The position numbers were made by a program, and so were the translations under genes. The notes beneath the pieces were generated by a model, which saw only the letters and a program-made list of their open reading frames with translations, did not search any database and was not told the DNA's origin. This document shows, in pieces, positions 19,853 through 30,247 of a DNA stretch of 64,000 bases. The stretch is from Nocardioides sp. (lineage in GTDB: Bacteria > Actinomycetota > Actinomycetes > Propionibacteriales > Nocardioidaceae), in NCBI GenBank assembly GCA_025924815.1, contig JAICHQ010000008.1, positions 1 through 64,000 of the forward strand, in the 5' to 3' direction. Within the stretch, counting starts at the first letter, position 1. Each line of letters starts with the position of its first letter.

Positions 19853-19986
19853 CAGTGCGAGGTTCTCGTCTGCGGTGTGCGATACTCGACGTGATCGATC
19901 GTGCGGCGTGCCGCAGCGTGAGATCCGACGACACCTCAATCCGGCCCTCCTCCTCCAGAGGCGGCTCGGCATGCTGAGTCCAGGTC

Positions 19987-20194
19987 GTCACCCGACCGCG
20001 ACGCGGCCGGTCCGGTCGGTGACAGCGATCAGGCCAGCAAGGCCCGGCGACCGCGGTTGGTGATGACTCCCGGACGACTGCGACGCACCGGCGGAGGGTG
20101 TCGCCGCCACGAAGGCTTTGCGCCTCGGCCCTGTCCACGCGGGCCGACGGTGTCGAACACGTCCGGGGCTGCACGCGGCGTCCGGGCCGAGGAG
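19987..20194 (+). promoter_or_regulatory. Structured rne leader with SD-overlapping alternative stems
   Basis: GTCACCCGACCG/CGGTCGGTGAC hairpin 19987-20023; CCTCGGCCC (20123-20131) complementary to GGGCCG (20141-20146) and GGGCCGAGG (20184-20192) overlapping the SD. Confidence 0.5.
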
Positions 20195-20198
20195 CGAC

Positions 20199-22859
20199 AT
20201 GCTCGACGATCACGCGGACGGCTCAGCGACCCCCGAGACCACCGACACCGCGGGACCACCCGCCGCACCGGTGGCGAAGAAGGCCACGCGCAAGCGCACC
20301 ACGAAGAAGGCGTCCCCCGCCACCGACGCCGGTGCTCCGGCGGGCGACCCGTCCGAGGGCGAGGCGTCCACGGAGCAGCCGAAGAAGAAGGCGGCACCCC
20401 GGAAGCGGGCCGCCGCCAAGACCGCTGCCGCTCCGGACCCGGGGGAGGCGGGCGACTCGGGCCCGTCCGGCGACGCCGCGGAGCAGCCGAAGAAGAAGGC
20501 CGCGGCCCGGAAGCGGGCCACCAAGACGGCCGAGGCCGGTGCCGAGACGCCCGACGGGTCCGGCTCCGTCACGGCGCCCCTGTTCCAGGCACCGGACACC
20601 GCGACGGCCCCGACGGCCGGTTCGAACCAGGGCTCAGACCCGGGCTCCGACCAGGGCGGGGACGACGAGAACGGCGACAGCCCGGCGCGACGCAAGCGCC
20701 GCCGCGGCGGCCGCCGGCGCCGCAAGCCCGGGGGCGAGGGCGAGTCCCACGATGCCGACGACTCGGGCGACGACGCGGCTGCCTCCGGTGACTTTGCGGT
20801 GTCCGGCAGCGCCTCGTCGCGTCGCCGGCGTCGCCGGCGACGTGCGGGCGAGGACGACGGCAACGGCTCCGACGACCCCGCCAACACCGTGACCCGGGTC
20901 CGTAGCGGCCGCAACGCCGCCGACGAGATCACCGCGGTGAGTGGCTCCACCAGGCTGGAGGCCAAGAAGCAGCGTCGCCGCGAGGGTCGCGAGGCCGGTC
21001 GCCGTCGCGCTCCCATCGTCAGCGAGGCCGAGTTCCTGGCGCGGCGTGAGTCGGTCAACCGGGTGATGGTGATCCGCCAGCGCGACGACATCACCCAGAT
21101 CGGGGTGCTCGAGGACAACGTCCTGGTGGAGCACTACGTCGCCCGCGAGTCGCAGACCTCTCTGATCGGCAACGTCTACCTCGGGCGCGTGCAGAACGTC
21201 CTGCCTTCGATGGAGGCGGCGTTCATCGACATCGGCAAGGGCCGCAACGCCGTGCTGTACGCCGGCGAGGTGAACTGGTCTGCGCTGGGCCACAAGGACG
21301 GCCAGCCGCGCAAGATCGAGTCCGTGCTGTCGTCCGGCCAGACCGTGCTGGTGCAGGTCACCAAGGACCCGATCGGGCACAAGGGTGCCCGGCTGACCAG
21401 CCAGATCAGCCTGGCCGGGCGGTTCCTGGTCTACGTGCCAGACGGCACGACCAGCGGCATCTCCCGCAAGCTGCCCGACACCGAGCGCAACCGGCTCAAG
21501 AACCTGCTCAAGGAGATCGTCCCCGAGCACGCGGGCGTGATCGTGCGTACCGCCGCCGAGGGCGCCTCGGAGGAGGAGCTGACCCGCGACGTCGAGCGGC
21601 TGACGGCGCGCTGGGACGACATCGAGAAGAAGGCGTCCAACAAGAGCGCGGGTGCCCAGCTGCTGTACGGCGAGCCCGACCTGACCCTCAAGGTCGTCCG
21701 CGACCTGTTCACCGAGGACTTCGCCAAGCTCGTGATCGAGGGTGACGACGCGTGGGAGACCGTCCAGGGGTACGTGGCGCACGTCGCGCCCGACCTCGAG
21801 GACCGGCTCGAACGCTACGAACCGAAGAAGGACCAGGACGTGTTCGCGGCGTACCGCCTCGACGAGCAGATCAAGAAGGGCCTCGACCGGAAGGTCTGGC
21901 TGCCGTCCGGGGGCTCGCTGGTCATCGACCGCACCGAGGCCATGACCGTCGTCGACGTCAACACCGGCAAGTTCACCGGCTCCGGGGGGAACCTGGAGGA
22001 GACGGTCACCAAGAACAACCTCGAGGCCGCCGAGGAGATCGTGCGTCAGCTCCGGCTTCGCGACATCGGCGGCATCATCGTCGTCGACTTCATCGACATG
22101 GTCCTGGAGTCCAACCGCGACCTGGTCCTGAGGCGGCTGGTCGAGTGCCTGGGGCGGGACCGCACGCGCCACCAGGTGGCCGAGGTGACGTCCCTGGGGC
22201 TGGTCCAGATGACCCGCAAGCGGATCGGTACCGGCCTGCTGGAGTCCTTCTCCCACGACTGTCCGCACTGCCACGGGCGCGGGGTCGTGATCGAGGACGC
22301 GCCGGTCGAGGCCAAGCAGAGCGAGGAGGAGCCCCGACGGGGCCGCAGCCGTCGCAGCCGGGGCGGCCGCGCGCAGGAGACCGAGACGGCCAAGCCGAGC
22401 ACGCCCTCGCCCAAGGACATCGCCGCGATGGCCCGCCACCACGAGGAGGTCGACCACGAGGAGGTCGACCACGAGGAGGTCGACTACGAGGAGGTCGACC
22501 ACGAGGAGGTCGACTACGAGGAGGTCGACCACGAGGAGGTCGACCGCGAGGAGATCGTCCTGCTCGACGATCCCGAGGTCGAGACCGTCGCGTTCCCGGA
22601 GCCCGATCCCGAGTCCGAGCCGGAGTCCGAGTCCGAGCCGGAGCCGGAGCCGGAGAAGCCCCGCGTCGTGACCCGCACCCGCCGCCGTTCGGCGAGCCGG
22701 CCGGCCGGGCCGCCGGCGTCGGCGAGCGCCGAGGCCGCGGCCGGCGCGGACGGCGACGGCGGGGGTGCGGCCGAGGGGGACGACGCCGGAGGGGAGCCCA
22801 CCGATGAGGCCCCGGCCCTGCACGTCCCGGTCAAGCGGAAGGGCGCGCGCAAGCGGTAG
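20199..22859 (+). CDS. rne: Ribonuclease E/G
   Basis: S1 domain (NVYLGRVQNVLPSMEAAFIDIGKGRNAVLYAGEV), RNase E/G core (VVDVNTGKFTG, DIGGIIVVDFIDM), Zn-link CPHCHGRG; basic N- and acidic C-terminal low-complexity extensions. Confidence 0.94.
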   Translation: MLDDHADGSATPETTDTAGPPAAPVAKKATRKRTTKKASPATDAGAPAGDPSEGEASTEQPKKKAAPRKRAAAKTAAAPDPGEAGDSGPSGDAAEQPKKKAAARKRATKTAEAGAETPDGSGSVTAPLFQAPDTATAPTAGSNQGSDPGSDQGGDDENGDSPARRKRRRGGRRRRKPGGEGESHDADDSGDDAAASGDFAVSGSASSRRRRRRRRAGEDDGNGSDDPANTVTRVRSGRNAADEITAVSGSTRLEAKKQRRREGREAGRRRAPIVSEAEFLARRESVNRVMVIRQRDDITQIGVLEDNVLVEHYVARESQTSLIGNVYLGRVQNVLPSMEAAFIDIGKGRNAVLYAGEVNWSALGHKDGQPRKIESVLSSGQTVLVQVTKDPIGHKGARLTSQISLAGRFLVYVPDGTTSGISRKLPDTERNRLKNLLKEIVPEHAGVIVRTAAEGASEEELTRDVERLTARWDDIEKKASNKSAGAQLLYGEPDLTLKVVRDLFTEDFAKLVIEGDDAWETVQGYVAHVAPDLEDRLERYEPKKDQDVFAAYRLDEQIKKGLDRKVWLPSGGSLVIDRTEAMTVVDVNTGKFTGSGGNLEETVTKNNLEAAEEIVRQLRLRDIGGIIVVDFIDMVLESNRDLVLRRLVECLGRDRTRHQVAEVTSLGLVQMTRKRIGTGLLESFSHDCPHCHGRGVVIEDAPVEAKQSEEEPRRGRSRRSRGGRAQETETAKPSTPSPKDIAAMARHHEEVDHEEVDHEEVDYEEVDHEEVDYEEVDHEEVDREEIVLLDDPEVETVAFPEPDPESEPESESEPEPEPEKPRVVTRTRRRSASRPAGPPASASAEAAAGADGDGGGAAEGDDAGGEPTDEAPALHVPVKRKGARKR
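22440..22544 (+). repeat. 15-bp in-frame tandem repeat, 7 units of (H/Y)EEVD in the RNase E/G C-terminus
   Basis: (cac/tac)gaggaggtcgac x7 followed by degenerate cgcgaggagatcgtc. Confidence 0.95.
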
Positions 22860-22874
22860 GTGTGCCGACCCGGC

Positions 22875-23393
22875 TCAGGGCCGTCGGTAGGGCTTCTGGA
22901 ACAGCAGGTGCACGTGGTGGTTGCGGCAGCCGACGGTGGGGTGCACGACGTACTGCGACGCCGTGGCGTTCGGGACGTAGACCCGGAAGCCGTCCACGTG
23001 CGCGGGCCGGCAGGTGTGGCGCGGGTAGTTGCGGGCCGTGACCTCGTCGAGGGGGCTGCGCAGCCGCCCGCCGGCCTTGACGGTGAATGACCGCACCGCG
23101 CTGCGGTCGAGGCGCACCGCCGGATGGCCGATCTGGGTGCCGTCGCCCTCGCCGACGTAGGAGACACCGCCGTACCCGCCGGTGCGGCACGCGTGGCCGG
23201 AGGTGTTCCTCAGCACGATCCAGCCGTAGGAATGACCCATGCCGGAGTCGGAGTGGTGGTAGGACGCCGTCAGGTCGGCGTTGGTGCACGCGGGCACGGA
23301 GGCCGCGGCGGCGAGCGGTGCGGGCGCCAGCAGGCCGGCCGCCGCGAGGGCGAGCCCGGCGGCGGAGGCCAGCGCGCGGGTGGGCAGGTGCAT
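22875..23393 (-). CDS. Secreted DUF4232-like protein
   Basis: Signal peptide MHLPTRALASAAGLALAAAGLLAPAPLAAAA; CTNADLTASYHHSDSGMGHSYGWIVLRNTSGHACRTGGYGGVSYVG. Confidence 0.75.
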   Translation of the reverse strand: MHLPTRALASAAGLALAAAGLLAPAPLAAAASVPACTNADLTASYHHSDSGMGHSYGWIVLRNTSGHACRTGGYGGVSYVGEGDGTQIGHPAVRLDRSAVRSFTVKAGGRLRSPLDEVTARNYPRHTCRPAHVDGFRVYVPNATASQYVVHPTVGCRNHHVHLLFQKPYRRP

Positions 23394-23481
23394 GGGAACC
23401 CCCTGGTGAGCTTGGTGGAATCTCTCGACACTGAGATGCTGGGGGCGGTCCTCCGGTTGCCGTCGGGTCGGCGGTCGCGTT

Positions 23482-23511
23482 TTGCGGTGCCGACCGCGTA
23501 CGCCGTAGCAT
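23482..23511 (+). promoter_or_regulatory. Candidate promoter for rplU-rpmA
   Basis: TTGCGG-N18-TAGCAT, about 90 nt upstream of the rplU start. Confidence 0.4.
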
Positions 23512-23599
23512 GGCCCCTCGGTGCCCGCTCGCCGGTCGAGCGGTGTGCGCTCAGGTGGGCGCACCAGGACGTCGGACCAGATCTATGAAGGAGACCGCG

Positions 23600-23902
23600 G
23601 TGTACGCGATCGTGCGCGCTGGCAGCAAGCAGCAGAAGGTTGCCGTGGGCGACGTCATCGAGATCGACCGGACCGACGCGGCCGTGGGCGAGACGCTCAC
23701 GCTGCCCGTCCTGATGACCGTCGACGGTGACCAGGTCACCGCCACCGGGCTCGCCGAGGCCGGCGTCACCGTCGAGGTGCTCGGCGCGACCAAGGGCCCC
23801 AAGATCGTGATCCAGAAGTACAAGAACAAGACCGGGTACAAGAAGCGTCAGGGCCACCGCCAGAAGTACCTCCAGGTCAAGGTCACCGACATCTCGGCCT
23901 GA
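23600..23902 (+). CDS. rplU: 50S ribosomal protein bL21
   Basis: [27 protein letters not shown] start preceded by gaaggaga SD. Confidence 0.95.
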   Translation: MYAIVRAGSKQQKVAVGDVIEIDRTDAAVGETLTLPVLMTVDGDQVTATGLAEAGVTVEVLGATKGPKIVIQKYKNKTGYKKRQGHRQKYLQVKVTDISA

Positions 23903-23944
23903 CGGCACCCGAGCTCACCCGACGTCTCAGACAGGACGAAACCC

Positions 23945-24202
23945 ATGGCACACAAGAAGGGCGCGGCCTCGACCAAGAACGGTCGCGACTCCAACTCACA
24001 GCGCCTCGGCGTGAAGCGCTACGGCGGGCAGCTGGTCAACGCCGGCGAGATCATCGTGCGTCAGCGCGGCACCCACTTCCACCCCGGCGACGGTGTGGGG
24101 CGCGGCGGCGACGACACGCTCTTCGCGCTGGTCGAGGGCAACGTCCAGTTCGGCACCAAGCGCGGGCGCCGGGTCGTCAACATCGTGCCGGCCGGCCAGT
24201 AG
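23945..24202 (+). CDS. rpmA: 50S ribosomal protein bL27
   Basis: [29 protein letters not shown]. Confidence 0.97.
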   Translation: MAHKKGAASTKNGRDSNSQRLGVKRYGGQLVNAGEIIVRQRGTHFHPGDGVGRGGDDTLFALVEGNVQFGTKRGRRVVNIVPAGQ

Positions 24203-24222
24203 CGCCCGCACCGACCACCGAG

Positions 24223-24255
24223 CGAAGGGCGTTCCCCCCGGGGGTTCGCCCTTCG
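24223..24255 (+). terminator. Hairpin between rpmA and obgE (terminator or attenuator)
   Basis: CGAAGGGCG ... CGCCCTTCG perfect 9-bp arms. Confidence 0.55.
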
Positions 24256-24273
24256 TCCATTTCAGGAGCACCG

Positions 24274-25773
24274 ATGCCATTGCCGTCGTTCGTCGACCGG
24301 GTGACGCTGCACGTCGCCGCGGGGCGCGGGGGCAACGGCGTCGCCTCGGTCCACCGCGAGAAGTTCAAGCCGTTGGGGGGTCCCGACGGCGGCAACGGCG
24401 GCCCCGGTGGCTCGGTGATCCTCCGTGTCGACCCGGGGGTGACCACCCTCCTGGACTACCACCACAGCCCGCGTCGTCGTGCCGAGCACGGCGGACACGG
24501 GGCCGGCAGTCACCGCAGCGGGTCCCACGGCGCCGACCTGGTGCTGCCGGTCCCCGACGGCACGGTGGTCAGCCGGACCGACGGCGAGGTGCTCGCCGAC
24601 CTGGTCGGTCCGGGCACCGAGCTGGTCGTCGCCGCGGGCGGTCGCGGCGGCCTGGGCAACGCCGCCCTGGCCAGTGCCAAGCGGAAGGCGCCCGGGTTCG
24701 CCCTGCTCGGCGAGCCCGGCGACGAGCTGGAGATCAGCCTCGAGCTGAAGGTCGTGGCGGACGTCGGGCTGGTGGGCTTCCCGAGCGCCGGCAAGTCGAG
24801 CCTGATCGCGGCGATCTCCCGGGCCCGGCCCAAGATCGCCGACTACCCGTTCACCACGCTGGTCCCCAATCTGGGCGTGGTCAGCGCCGGTGACACGACG
24901 TACACAGTCGCCGACGTGCCCGGCCTGATCGAGGGGGCCAGCGAGGGCCGCGGCCTGGGCCACGAGTTCCTGCGTCACGTGGAGCGCTGTGCGGCGATCG
25001 TCCACGTCGTCGACACGGTCACCATCGAGCCCGGCCGCAACCCGGTCGACGACCTCGAGGTGATCGAGCACGAGCTCACGTCGTACGGCGGCCTCGACGA
25101 CCGTCCCCGGCTGGTCGCCCTCAACAAGGTCGACGTCCCCGACGGCCGCGAGATGGCCGAGCTCGTGCACTCCGACCTCGAGGCTCGCGGGCTCCCGGTG
25201 TTCGCGGTGAGCGCCGCCTCGGGGGAGGGGCTGCGCGAGCTGACGTTCGCCATGGCCGAGATCGTGCGGGCGGCCCGGGCCCGGCGGCCCGAGGCCCCGC
25301 GGGAGCGCATCGTGATCCGGCCCGCCTCGGTCGACGGCGGCGACGACTTCACGGTGACCGAGACGGCCGACCCCACGCCGGACCCGGGCCGACGCGCCTG
25401 GCGCGTGCGGGGCCTCAAGCCGGAGCGCTGGGTGCGGCAGACCGACTTCAGCAACGACGAGGCGGTCGGCTTCCTGGCCGACCGGCTCAACCGGCTCGGC
25501 GTCGAGGCCCGGCTGGTCCAGCTCGGCGCGGTCGAGGGCGACGCCGTGTTGATCGGGCACCCCGACGACGCCGTGGTCTTCGACTTCAAGCCCGGCATCG
25601 ACGCCGGCGTCGAGATGCTCGGCCGCCGGGGCGAGGACCAGCGCTTCGAGGAGTCGAGGCCCGCAGCCCGGCGCCGTCGGGAGATCGATGCCGCGATGCC
25701 CGGGCGCAGCGAGAGCGAGGCGCGCGCCGACGTGGCGCGGCGCATCGACCGCGGCGACGAGAACGACGCGTGA
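24274..25773 (+). CDS. obgE: GTPase Obg
   Basis: Glycine-rich OBG fold, [16 protein letters not shown]1, [10 protein letters not shown]3, OCT domain. Confidence 0.96.
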   Translation: MPLPSFVDRVTLHVAAGRGGNGVASVHREKFKPLGGPDGGNGGPGGSVILRVDPGVTTLLDYHHSPRRRAEHGGHGAGSHRSGSHGADLVLPVPDGTVVSRTDGEVLADLVGPGTELVVAAGGRGGLGNAALASAKRKAPGFALLGEPGDELEISLELKVVADVGLVGFPSAGKSSLIAAISRARPKIADYPFTTLVPNLGVVSAGDTTYTVADVPGLIEGASEGRGLGHEFLRHVERCAAIVHVVDTVTIEPGRNPVDDLEVIEHELTSYGGLDDRPRLVALNKVDVPDGREMAELVHSDLEARGLPVFAVSAASGEGLRELTFAMAEIVRAARARRPEAPRERIVIRPASVDGGDDFTVTETADPTPDPGRRAWRVRGLKPERWVRQTDFSNDEAVGFLADRLNRLGVEARLVQLGAVEGDAVLIGHPDDAVVFDFKPGIDAGVEMLGRRGEDQRFEESRPAARRRREIDAAMPGRSESEARADVARRIDRGDENDA

Positions 25774-26906
25774 ACGCGGTCGCGCGCGCCGACCAGGTCG
25801 GCGCGGCCCGCCGGGTCGTGGTGAAGGTCGGCTCGTCGTCGCTGACGACCGCTGCGGGCGGGATCGACCCCGACCGCCTCCGCCGCTTGGTCGCCGTCCT
25901 CGCGGCCGCCCGGGCGCGCAGGGTCGAGATCGTGCTCGTCTCGTCCGGCGCGATCGCCGCGGGCCTGTCGCCGCTGGGGCTGCCGAGGCGCCCGCGCGCC
26001 CTGCCGATCCAGCAGGCCGCCGCCGCCGTCGGTCAGGGGCTGCTCGTCCACCACTACACCGAGGAGCTGGCGCGACACGGGGTGGTGGCCGGGCAGGTGC
26101 TGCTGACCGCCGACGACGTGACCCGGCGCAGCCACTACCGCAACGCGCACCAGACGTTCGCCAAGCTCCTCGAGCTCGGCGTGCTGCCGATCGTCAACGA
26201 GAACGACACGGTCGCGACCAGCGAGATCCGGTTCGGTGACAACGACCGACTCGCCGCCCTGGTCGCCCATCTCGTGCACGCCGACCTGCTGGTGATGCTC
26301 AGCGACATCGACGGTCTGTACGACGGGCCGCCGGCGGCCGTCGGCAGCCGCCTCGTGGCCGAGGTGGCCCTGGCCGACGACCTCAGGCGGGTCAGGCTCG
26401 GCCGGGCTGGGGCCGCCGGCATCGGCACCGGCGGGATGCGGACCAAGCTGGATGCCGCCCGGATCGCGACCGGCGCCGGGATCCCGGTCGTGCTGACCTC
26501 GGCCGCCCACGCGGAGCGGGCGCTGATCGGGGAGCCCGTCGGCACGTTCTTCCACGCCGCGACCCGGAGGCGTCCGACCCGCCAGCTGTGGCTGGCACAC
26601 GCCACCGAGCCCAAGGGCGTGCTGCTGCTGGACGAGGGAGCCGTCCGAGCGGTCACCGAACGCCGTGCGTCGTTGCTCGCCGCGGGCCTGACCGGAGCGA
26701 CGGGCTCGTTCGCTGCCGGGGAGCCGGTCGACCTGGCCGGCCCCGACGGGGTGCCGGTGGCCCGAGGGCTGGTCAACTTCGACGCCGCGGAGATCCCGGC
26801 GCTGGTCGGCAAGACCTCGGCGGTGCTGCGGCGCGAGCTCGGGGCGGCGTACGAGCGCGAGGTGGTGCACCGAGACGACCTCGTGCTGCTGCCGGCCAGG
26901 TTCTGA
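25770..26906 (+). CDS. proB: Glutamate 5-kinase
   Basis: [39 protein letters not shown]-terminal PUA domain. Confidence 0.95.
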   Translation: MNAVARADQVGAARRVVVKVGSSSLTTAAGGIDPDRLRRLVAVLAAARARRVEIVLVSSGAIAAGLSPLGLPRRPRALPIQQAAAAVGQGLLVHHYTEELARHGVVAGQVLLTADDVTRRSHYRNAHQTFAKLLELGVLPIVNENDTVATSEIRFGDNDRLAALVAHLVHADLLVMLSDIDGLYDGPPAAVGSRLVAEVALADDLRRVRLGRAGAAGIGTGGMRTKLDAARIATGAGIPVVLTSAAHAERALIGEPVGTFFHAATRRRPTRQLWLAHATEPKGVLLLDEGAVRAVTERRASLLAAGLTGATGSFAAGEPVDLAGPDGVPVARGLVNFDAAEIPALVGKTSAVLRRELGAAYEREVVHRDDLVLLPARF

Positions 26907-26949
26907 TCGCTCTGGTGTGAGCGTGACGGCCCGCGGCAGGATCGGACGC

Positions 26950-27927
26950 ATGACCGCCCGACGAGCTCTCGCCCTGGCAGCCTCCCTGACCACCGTCGCC
27001 CTGGTAGGGGCCACCACATCCGCGCCGGCCCCCGCCCGCACCGCCTCCGACCAGTCCGGCAGCCGGTGCCCGGCCACGGGCACGATCCGGGTCTCGACCC
27101 TGCCGGCGCTCTCGGCCGCCGGGTGCGCCCTGGCCGGACGCACAGTCACCGACGGCCGGGCCTCGGTCGTCGTGCCGCCCGCCGGCATGAGCGTCGCCGG
27201 CGACGGCATCGGCGTCCGGGGCGAGGTGCACGGGCTCACGGTGACCAACACGGGGACCTCGGTGCGCGCGGGGAGCACGACCGCCGACCGGTCCGCCGGC
27301 CGGGCGACGACCGCTCGCGCGGGATCGCCGGCCGCGTGCCAGGACCGCACGTTCAACCTCGAGCACCACCACTGGAAGTCCGCCCTGCGCTACCGGGCCG
27401 ACCTCGGCCGGATGCCGGCCCGCTTCCACGCGAAGACGGTGGTCTCGCAGATCCGGATCGCCAACGGCAACATGCGCAAGGGCCGCAACACCTGCGGGAA
27501 GCCGCGGTTGAGGACCCCCGCCTCGCACTACCTCGGCCGCACCCGGGTCAAGCCGCACATCAACACGGACGGACCGTCCTGCGGGGCCTACGACACGAAG
27601 AACGTCGTCGGCTTCGGCAACCTGCCCGGCGGCCTGCTCGGGTGGACCTGCTACTGGTACGTCGGCCCCCGGATGGCAGCGGCCGACATGATGCTCGACA
27701 ACGGCTCGAACATGGCGACGACGATCCCGCAGGACTGCAGCGCGACCTACGACTTCGAGGGGATCGTCACCCACGAGTGGGGTCACGTCTACGGGATGGC
27801 CCACACCGGCTCGGGCCACCGGAACCTCACCATGCAGCACGTGCTGGCCGCCTGCTCGACGTACGCCCGCACCCTGGGGCTGGGAGACTGGCTCGGGATG
27901 AACAAGATGTACGGGCACCGCCGCTGA
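26950..27927 (+). CDS. Secreted metzincin-like zinc metalloprotease
   Basis: Signal peptide; HEWGHVYGMAH (HExxHxxGxxH) at 27772-27804. Confidence 0.75.
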   Translation: MTARRALALAASLTTVALVGATTSAPAPARTASDQSGSRCPATGTIRVSTLPALSAAGCALAGRTVTDGRASVVVPPAGMSVAGDGIGVRGEVHGLTVTNTGTSVRAGSTTADRSAGRATTARAGSPAACQDRTFNLEHHHWKSALRYRADLGRMPARFHAKTVVSQIRIANGNMRKGRNTCGKPRLRTPASHYLGRTRVKPHINTDGPSCGAYDTKNVVGFGNLPGGLLGWTCYWYVGPRMAAADMMLDNGSNMATTIPQDCSATYDFEGIVTHEWGHVYGMAHTGSGHRNLTMQHVLAACSTYARTLGLGDWLGMNKMYGHRR

Positions 27928-28138
27928 CGATCGGGACCGACAGTCGAGACGTGCTCGGGCCGAGCCCGTCGTAATTCGGGTGCGCGGCGCTCGACACGTC
28001 CTTACCGTGAGCGACATGGGTATCACGGAGTGACCTCAGCCAGGCGCCGACCGGCGGCCTGACGACCGCACCCCACCACCCTCTGGCGCAGGGCGGGGAC
28101 GGCGGTCGGGACGTCACTCCTGCTCGTCGGAGCCCACC

Positions 28139-28999
28139 ATGCCCGCGCACCCCACTTCCCTGCTGCCGTCCGGAGCGGACCCGGTCGTCCTGGCGCGGCT
28201 CCGGTCGATCGGCGCGTCGCACGACGACGCACGCCGCTACTCACGGGCCCGTCGCAACCGGCTGCCGCGGTCGGAGCAGGTCACCGCCGTCGCCGGCGGC
28301 TGGGCGCACGAGGTGGTGCTCCGCAGCGACGCCGTGATCGAGACCGCCCTGTGGTGCCCGGGCGCGCGGCCCCACCCGGAGCTGACCGCCACGGCGGTGG
28401 CGGTCGTGTCGCGCGCCCGTCGGGCGTTCGGGATCTCCGAGCGGGTCCTGGCCGGGCTGCACCCTGAGGCGACGGCCTCTGCCCTGCTGTCGGTGGTGCG
28501 GCTCCCGCGGTGGCGGTCCGCAGACGTGCTCACCCACGACGCCCGTCTCGTGCTGGTCGCCGACGGCATCGAGTACGCCGGAAACCTCGGCACGCTGGTG
28601 CGCACCGCCGACGCCTGTGCGGCCGATGCCCTCGTGCTCACCCGCGCCACTGCACGCGTCACTCACCCGAAGGTCTTCGACGCCAGCCGCGGCACGGTCC
28701 TCACCACGCCGGTGCTGACCTTCGCGAGCGTGCGCGACGCGCGGTACGCCTTGCTGCGCGCGGGGTTCACGGCGTACGTCGCGGACCCGGCCGGTGCGAC
28801 GCCATACCGCGCCGCCGGGCTCGGCGCCGGCCGGACCGCGGTCGTCGTCGGGTCCGAGGGCGACGGCGTCGGTGACGAGTGGCGGGAGGGCCTGACCAGG
28901 GTGGCGATCCCGATGCGGGGACACGCCGACTCGCTCAACGTGGCCGCGTCGGCGGCGGTGCTGCTGTTCGAGGCCAGGGCGGCGCTGGACGAGGGGTGA
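28139..28999 (+). CDS. TrmH/SpoU family RNA 2'-O-methyltransferase
   Basis: DGIEYAGNLGTLVRTADA, VVGSEGDGV, IPMRGHADSLNVAASAAVLLFE SPOUT motifs. Confidence 0.88.
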   Translation: MPAHPTSLLPSGADPVVLARLRSIGASHDDARRYSRARRNRLPRSEQVTAVAGGWAHEVVLRSDAVIETALWCPGARPHPELTATAVAVVSRARRAFGISERVLAGLHPEATASALLSVVRLPRWRSADVLTHDARLVLVADGIEYAGNLGTLVRTADACAADALVLTRATARVTHPKVFDASRGTVLTTPVLTFASVRDARYALLRAGFTAYVADPAGATPYRAAGLGAGRTAVVVGSEGDGVGDEWREGLTRVAIPMRGHADSLNVAASAAVLLFEARAALDEG

Positions 29000-29055
29000 G
29001 ACCGGGGACCGCCGAGTCGCTATGCGTCACCGGCGCGCCGTACGCTGGGTAGGCC

Positions 29056-30240
29056 ATGCACGACGCGCCCGACCACACCGTCTACCTCGACCACGCCGCG
29101 ACCACCCCGATGCTCCCGGCCGCCGTCGAGGCGATGACCGCACACCTCGGCGACGTCGGCAACCCGTCGTCGCTCCACGCGAGCGGCCGCGCAGCCCGGC
29201 GCATCGTCGAGGAGTCCCGCGAGACCATCGCCCAGGCGGTCGGCTGCCGGCCGGGCGAGGTGGTGTTCACCTCCGGCGGCACCGAGGCCGACAACCTCGC
29301 GCTGAAGGGCCTGTTCTGGGCTCGGCACGACGCCGATCCCGCGCGCCTGCGGATCCTGGTCTCGTCGATCGAGCACCACGCGGTGCTCGACGCGCTCGAC
29401 TGGCTGGCCGAGGAGGAGCACGCGGAGGTCGAGCTGCTCCCGGTCGACAGCGGCGGCCGACTCGACGTCGACGCCTGTCGTGCGGCCGTCGAGCGTGACC
29501 CCGGGTCGGTCGCACTGGTGTCGGTCATGTGGGCCAACAACGAGGTCGGGACGATCCAGCCGATCGACGAGGTCGTGGCCATCGCCACCGCCCACGGCAT
29601 CCCGGTCCACACCGACGCGGTCCAGGCGGTCGGTGCCGTCCCGGTCGACTTCGCCGCGAGCGGCGTCGACGCCCTCACCCTGACCGGGCACAAGCTGGGT
29701 GGCCCCTACGGCGTCGGTGCGCTGGTGCTGCGGCGCGAGCTGTCGCTGACCCCGCTGCTGCACGGCGGCGGCCAGGAGCGCGACATCCGCAGTGGCACCC
29801 TCGACATGCCGGCGATCGCCGGCTTCGCCACCGCGGTGGAGCACGCGGTCAAGGTGCAGGCGGAGTACGCCGACCGGGTCGCGGCGCTGCGCGACTCGCT
29901 GGTCGCCCGCGTCGTCGCGCAGGTGCCCGACGCTCACCTCCACGGCGACCCGGACCTCCGGCTGCCCGGCAACGCCCACCTCGGCTTCCCCGACTGCGAG
30001 GGCGACTCCCTGCTGATGCTGCTCGACGCCCGCGGCATCGAGTGCTCCACCGGCTCCGCCTGCTCGGCCGGCGTGCCGCAGCCGTCCCACGTGCTGCTCG
30101 CGATGGGTCTCGACGACGAGGGCGCCCGGCACTCGCTGCGGTTCACGCTCGGCCGCACGTCCACCGAGTCCGACGTCGACGCCCTCGTCGAGGCGATCGG
30201 CCCGGCCGTCGAGCGCGCTCGAGGGGCGCGCCTGTCGTGA
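29056..30240 (+). CDS. Cysteine desulfurase (NifS/IscS-like)
   Basis: [50 protein letters not shown]. Confidence 0.94.
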   Translation: MHDAPDHTVYLDHAATTPMLPAAVEAMTAHLGDVGNPSSLHASGRAARRIVEESRETIAQAVGCRPGEVVFTSGGTEADNLALKGLFWARHDADPARLRILVSSIEHHAVLDALDWLAEEEHAEVELLPVDSGGRLDVDACRAAVERDPGSVALVSVMWANNEVGTIQPIDEVVAIATAHGIPVHTDAVQAVGAVPVDFAASGVDALTLTGHKLGGPYGVGALVLRRELSLTPLLHGGGQERDIRSGTLDMPAIAGFATAVEHAVKVQAEYADRVAALRDSLVARVVAQVPDAHLHGDPDLRLPGNAHLGFPDCEGDSLLMLLDARGIECSTGSACSAGVPQPSHVLLAMGLDDEGARHSLRFTLGRTSTESDVDALVEAIGPAVERARGARLS

Positions 30241-30247
30241 GGCGCCG

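Noticed and set aside
19849-19886. TTGACA ... GATACT as a sigma70 promoter for rne
   Set aside because: Spacing is 26 nt, too long; only an extended -10 (TGCGATACT) remains possible, too weak to list.
22440-22544. CRISPR-like array
   Set aside because: 15-bp units are contiguous, in-frame and coding, with no spacers.
20118-22859. Rne start at 20118
   Set aside because: The 27 extra residues are arginine/proline-rich read-through of the leader; ATG 20199 has a gaggag SD.
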